64,000 nucleotides of DNA from Patiria pectinifera. Taxonomy: Eukaryota > Echinodermata > Asteroidea > Valvatida > Asterinidae. The notes below the pieces were generated by a model that saw nothing but the letters and a program-made list of their open reading frames with translations, did no database searches and was not told the origin of the DNA. Positions 63,239 to 64,000 of the stretch are shown here, piece by piece (the first letter of the stretch is position 1; the number at the start of each line of letters is the position of its first letter). Location: NCBI GenBank assembly GCA_029964075.1, contig CM057149.1, positions 28,968,197 to 29,032,196 on the forward strand, read 5' to 3'. The position numbers and the translations under genes were made by a program.

Positions 63239-64000
63239 GTAAATCTTTTTGTAAAAAAAACACTTTATGAAATAAATTTTAATGCCTGTGTGTTTTATTT
63301 CCCCTTGACTTACATAAGTAGGTTTTGCACTTCACTTGTGCGATCATATCTCCATGTTAAATGCTGTGGAGAGCTTGGTTTGAACTTGAACCCACAACCT
63401 CCAACTAACTACTGCAGGCTTGCCAGGACCAGCTGGCCAGTCTGAACCCAATTTTAGTTGTTCAAGGTGCTTCTGATTAATGCTTTTTATACTATATGCA
63501 TAAATACCTGAGACAGTTTACCCATTCCTATTGGTCGAGAGCCCGTCACGTGGCCCGTTCTATACGGTTGATAAAGATTGGCTGGCTGGTCTTTAACACT
63601 TTTCCAGTGTCAAGTGAAATTTTTAAATTTGAAGTGCTTTTTACCGTTATATTGGTTGAATGTTCACAATCCTCACTTAGGCATGCGCAATATTACCAGT
63701 GAGTCAGTATTTCATAGTCCTAAATTCCAGTGATGTAGTGCCTTGATGCTGGGCCTTGGCCTTAAGGCTGCCTTAAGGCTGGATTTTAGGGCCTTGGCCT
63801 TGGCCTCGAGGCTTGAGGGCAAAAGCCTTGGCCTTGGCCTTGAGGGTTCAGGGCCTTGCAATTTTGAGTCAAGGCTCTTCAAGGCCCATAGATTTTTGCA
63901 TTTTCCAGATAAATCTGTTCGAAATTTTGCTGTTACCATTTTAATCGTGTAAACATGGAGGAGGGAAGCACCCTATAGATTTGTGTGTTGGGCACACTTC
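63239..64000 (+). other. NFYB intron 5, partial
   Basis: No further exon is seen. A minus-strand GTGGGTTCAAGTTCAAAC near 63,370-63,400 suggests a SINE scrap. 63,745-63,890 is a GGCCTT-rich simple repeat (GGCCTTGGCCTTAAGGC). Confidence 0.5.

Overview
The window is eukaryotic genomic DNA from an animal. All genes are split into short exons with GT-AG introns, intergenic and intronic DNA is AT-rich, and more than a dozen families of small transposons lie in introns and between genes. The proteins are ordinary metazoan ones (WASP/N-WASP and NF-Y subunit B). The foldback transposons, whose outer arms are arrays of about 16-bp repeats with 8-bp target duplications, recall the TU elements known from sea urchins. 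An echinoderm or related marine deuterostome is therefore my best guess, but this is inference.

Layout. 1-7,280: repeat-rich, no intact gene; a CRE-rich repeat, a satellite-like array, a Harbinger-type MITE and weak LTR-retrotransposon relics. 7,281-21,114: a complete 11-exon WASP/N-WASP gene, copy A (497 aa). 21,280-24,540: two decayed non-LTR retrotransposon relics placed head to head. 24,550-30,211: intergenic DNA with two weak exon-like segments. 30,212-30,725: a transposon about 100 bp upstream of the next gene. 30,827-46,107: a second complete 11-exon WASP/N-WASP gene, copy B (507 aa), in the same orientation and with identical intron phases, so the pair is a tandem duplication. 46,108-49,050: no gene seen. 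49,054-56,380: a cluster of large inverted-repeat elements, several nested. 56,887 to the end: the first five coding exons of NFYB, whose 3' end lies beyond the window.

How the genes work. Both WASP paralogues keep the full domain chain: WH1, basic region, CRIB/GBD, proline-rich, two WH2 motifs, central helix, and acidic tail with penultimate Trp. Both should activate Arp2/3-driven actin assembly downstream of Cdc42-type GTPases. Copy B looks canonical; copy A has a strongly altered GBD segment and a less regular proline-rich region. NFYB is unrelated: a histone-fold subunit of the CCAAT-binding NF-Y complex.

Main points for follow-up: (1) a 132-bp, phase-compatible, fully open candidate cassette exon inside intron 5 of copy B; (2) uneven divergence of the paralogues, with WH1 exon 2 about 96% identical in protein and the GBD exon about 53%; (3) a set of foldback elements with one architecture (terminal inverted repeats plus arrays of short tandem or palindromic repeats) but a different repeat sequence in each; (4) paralogous empty sites that date several insertions relative to the gene duplication.
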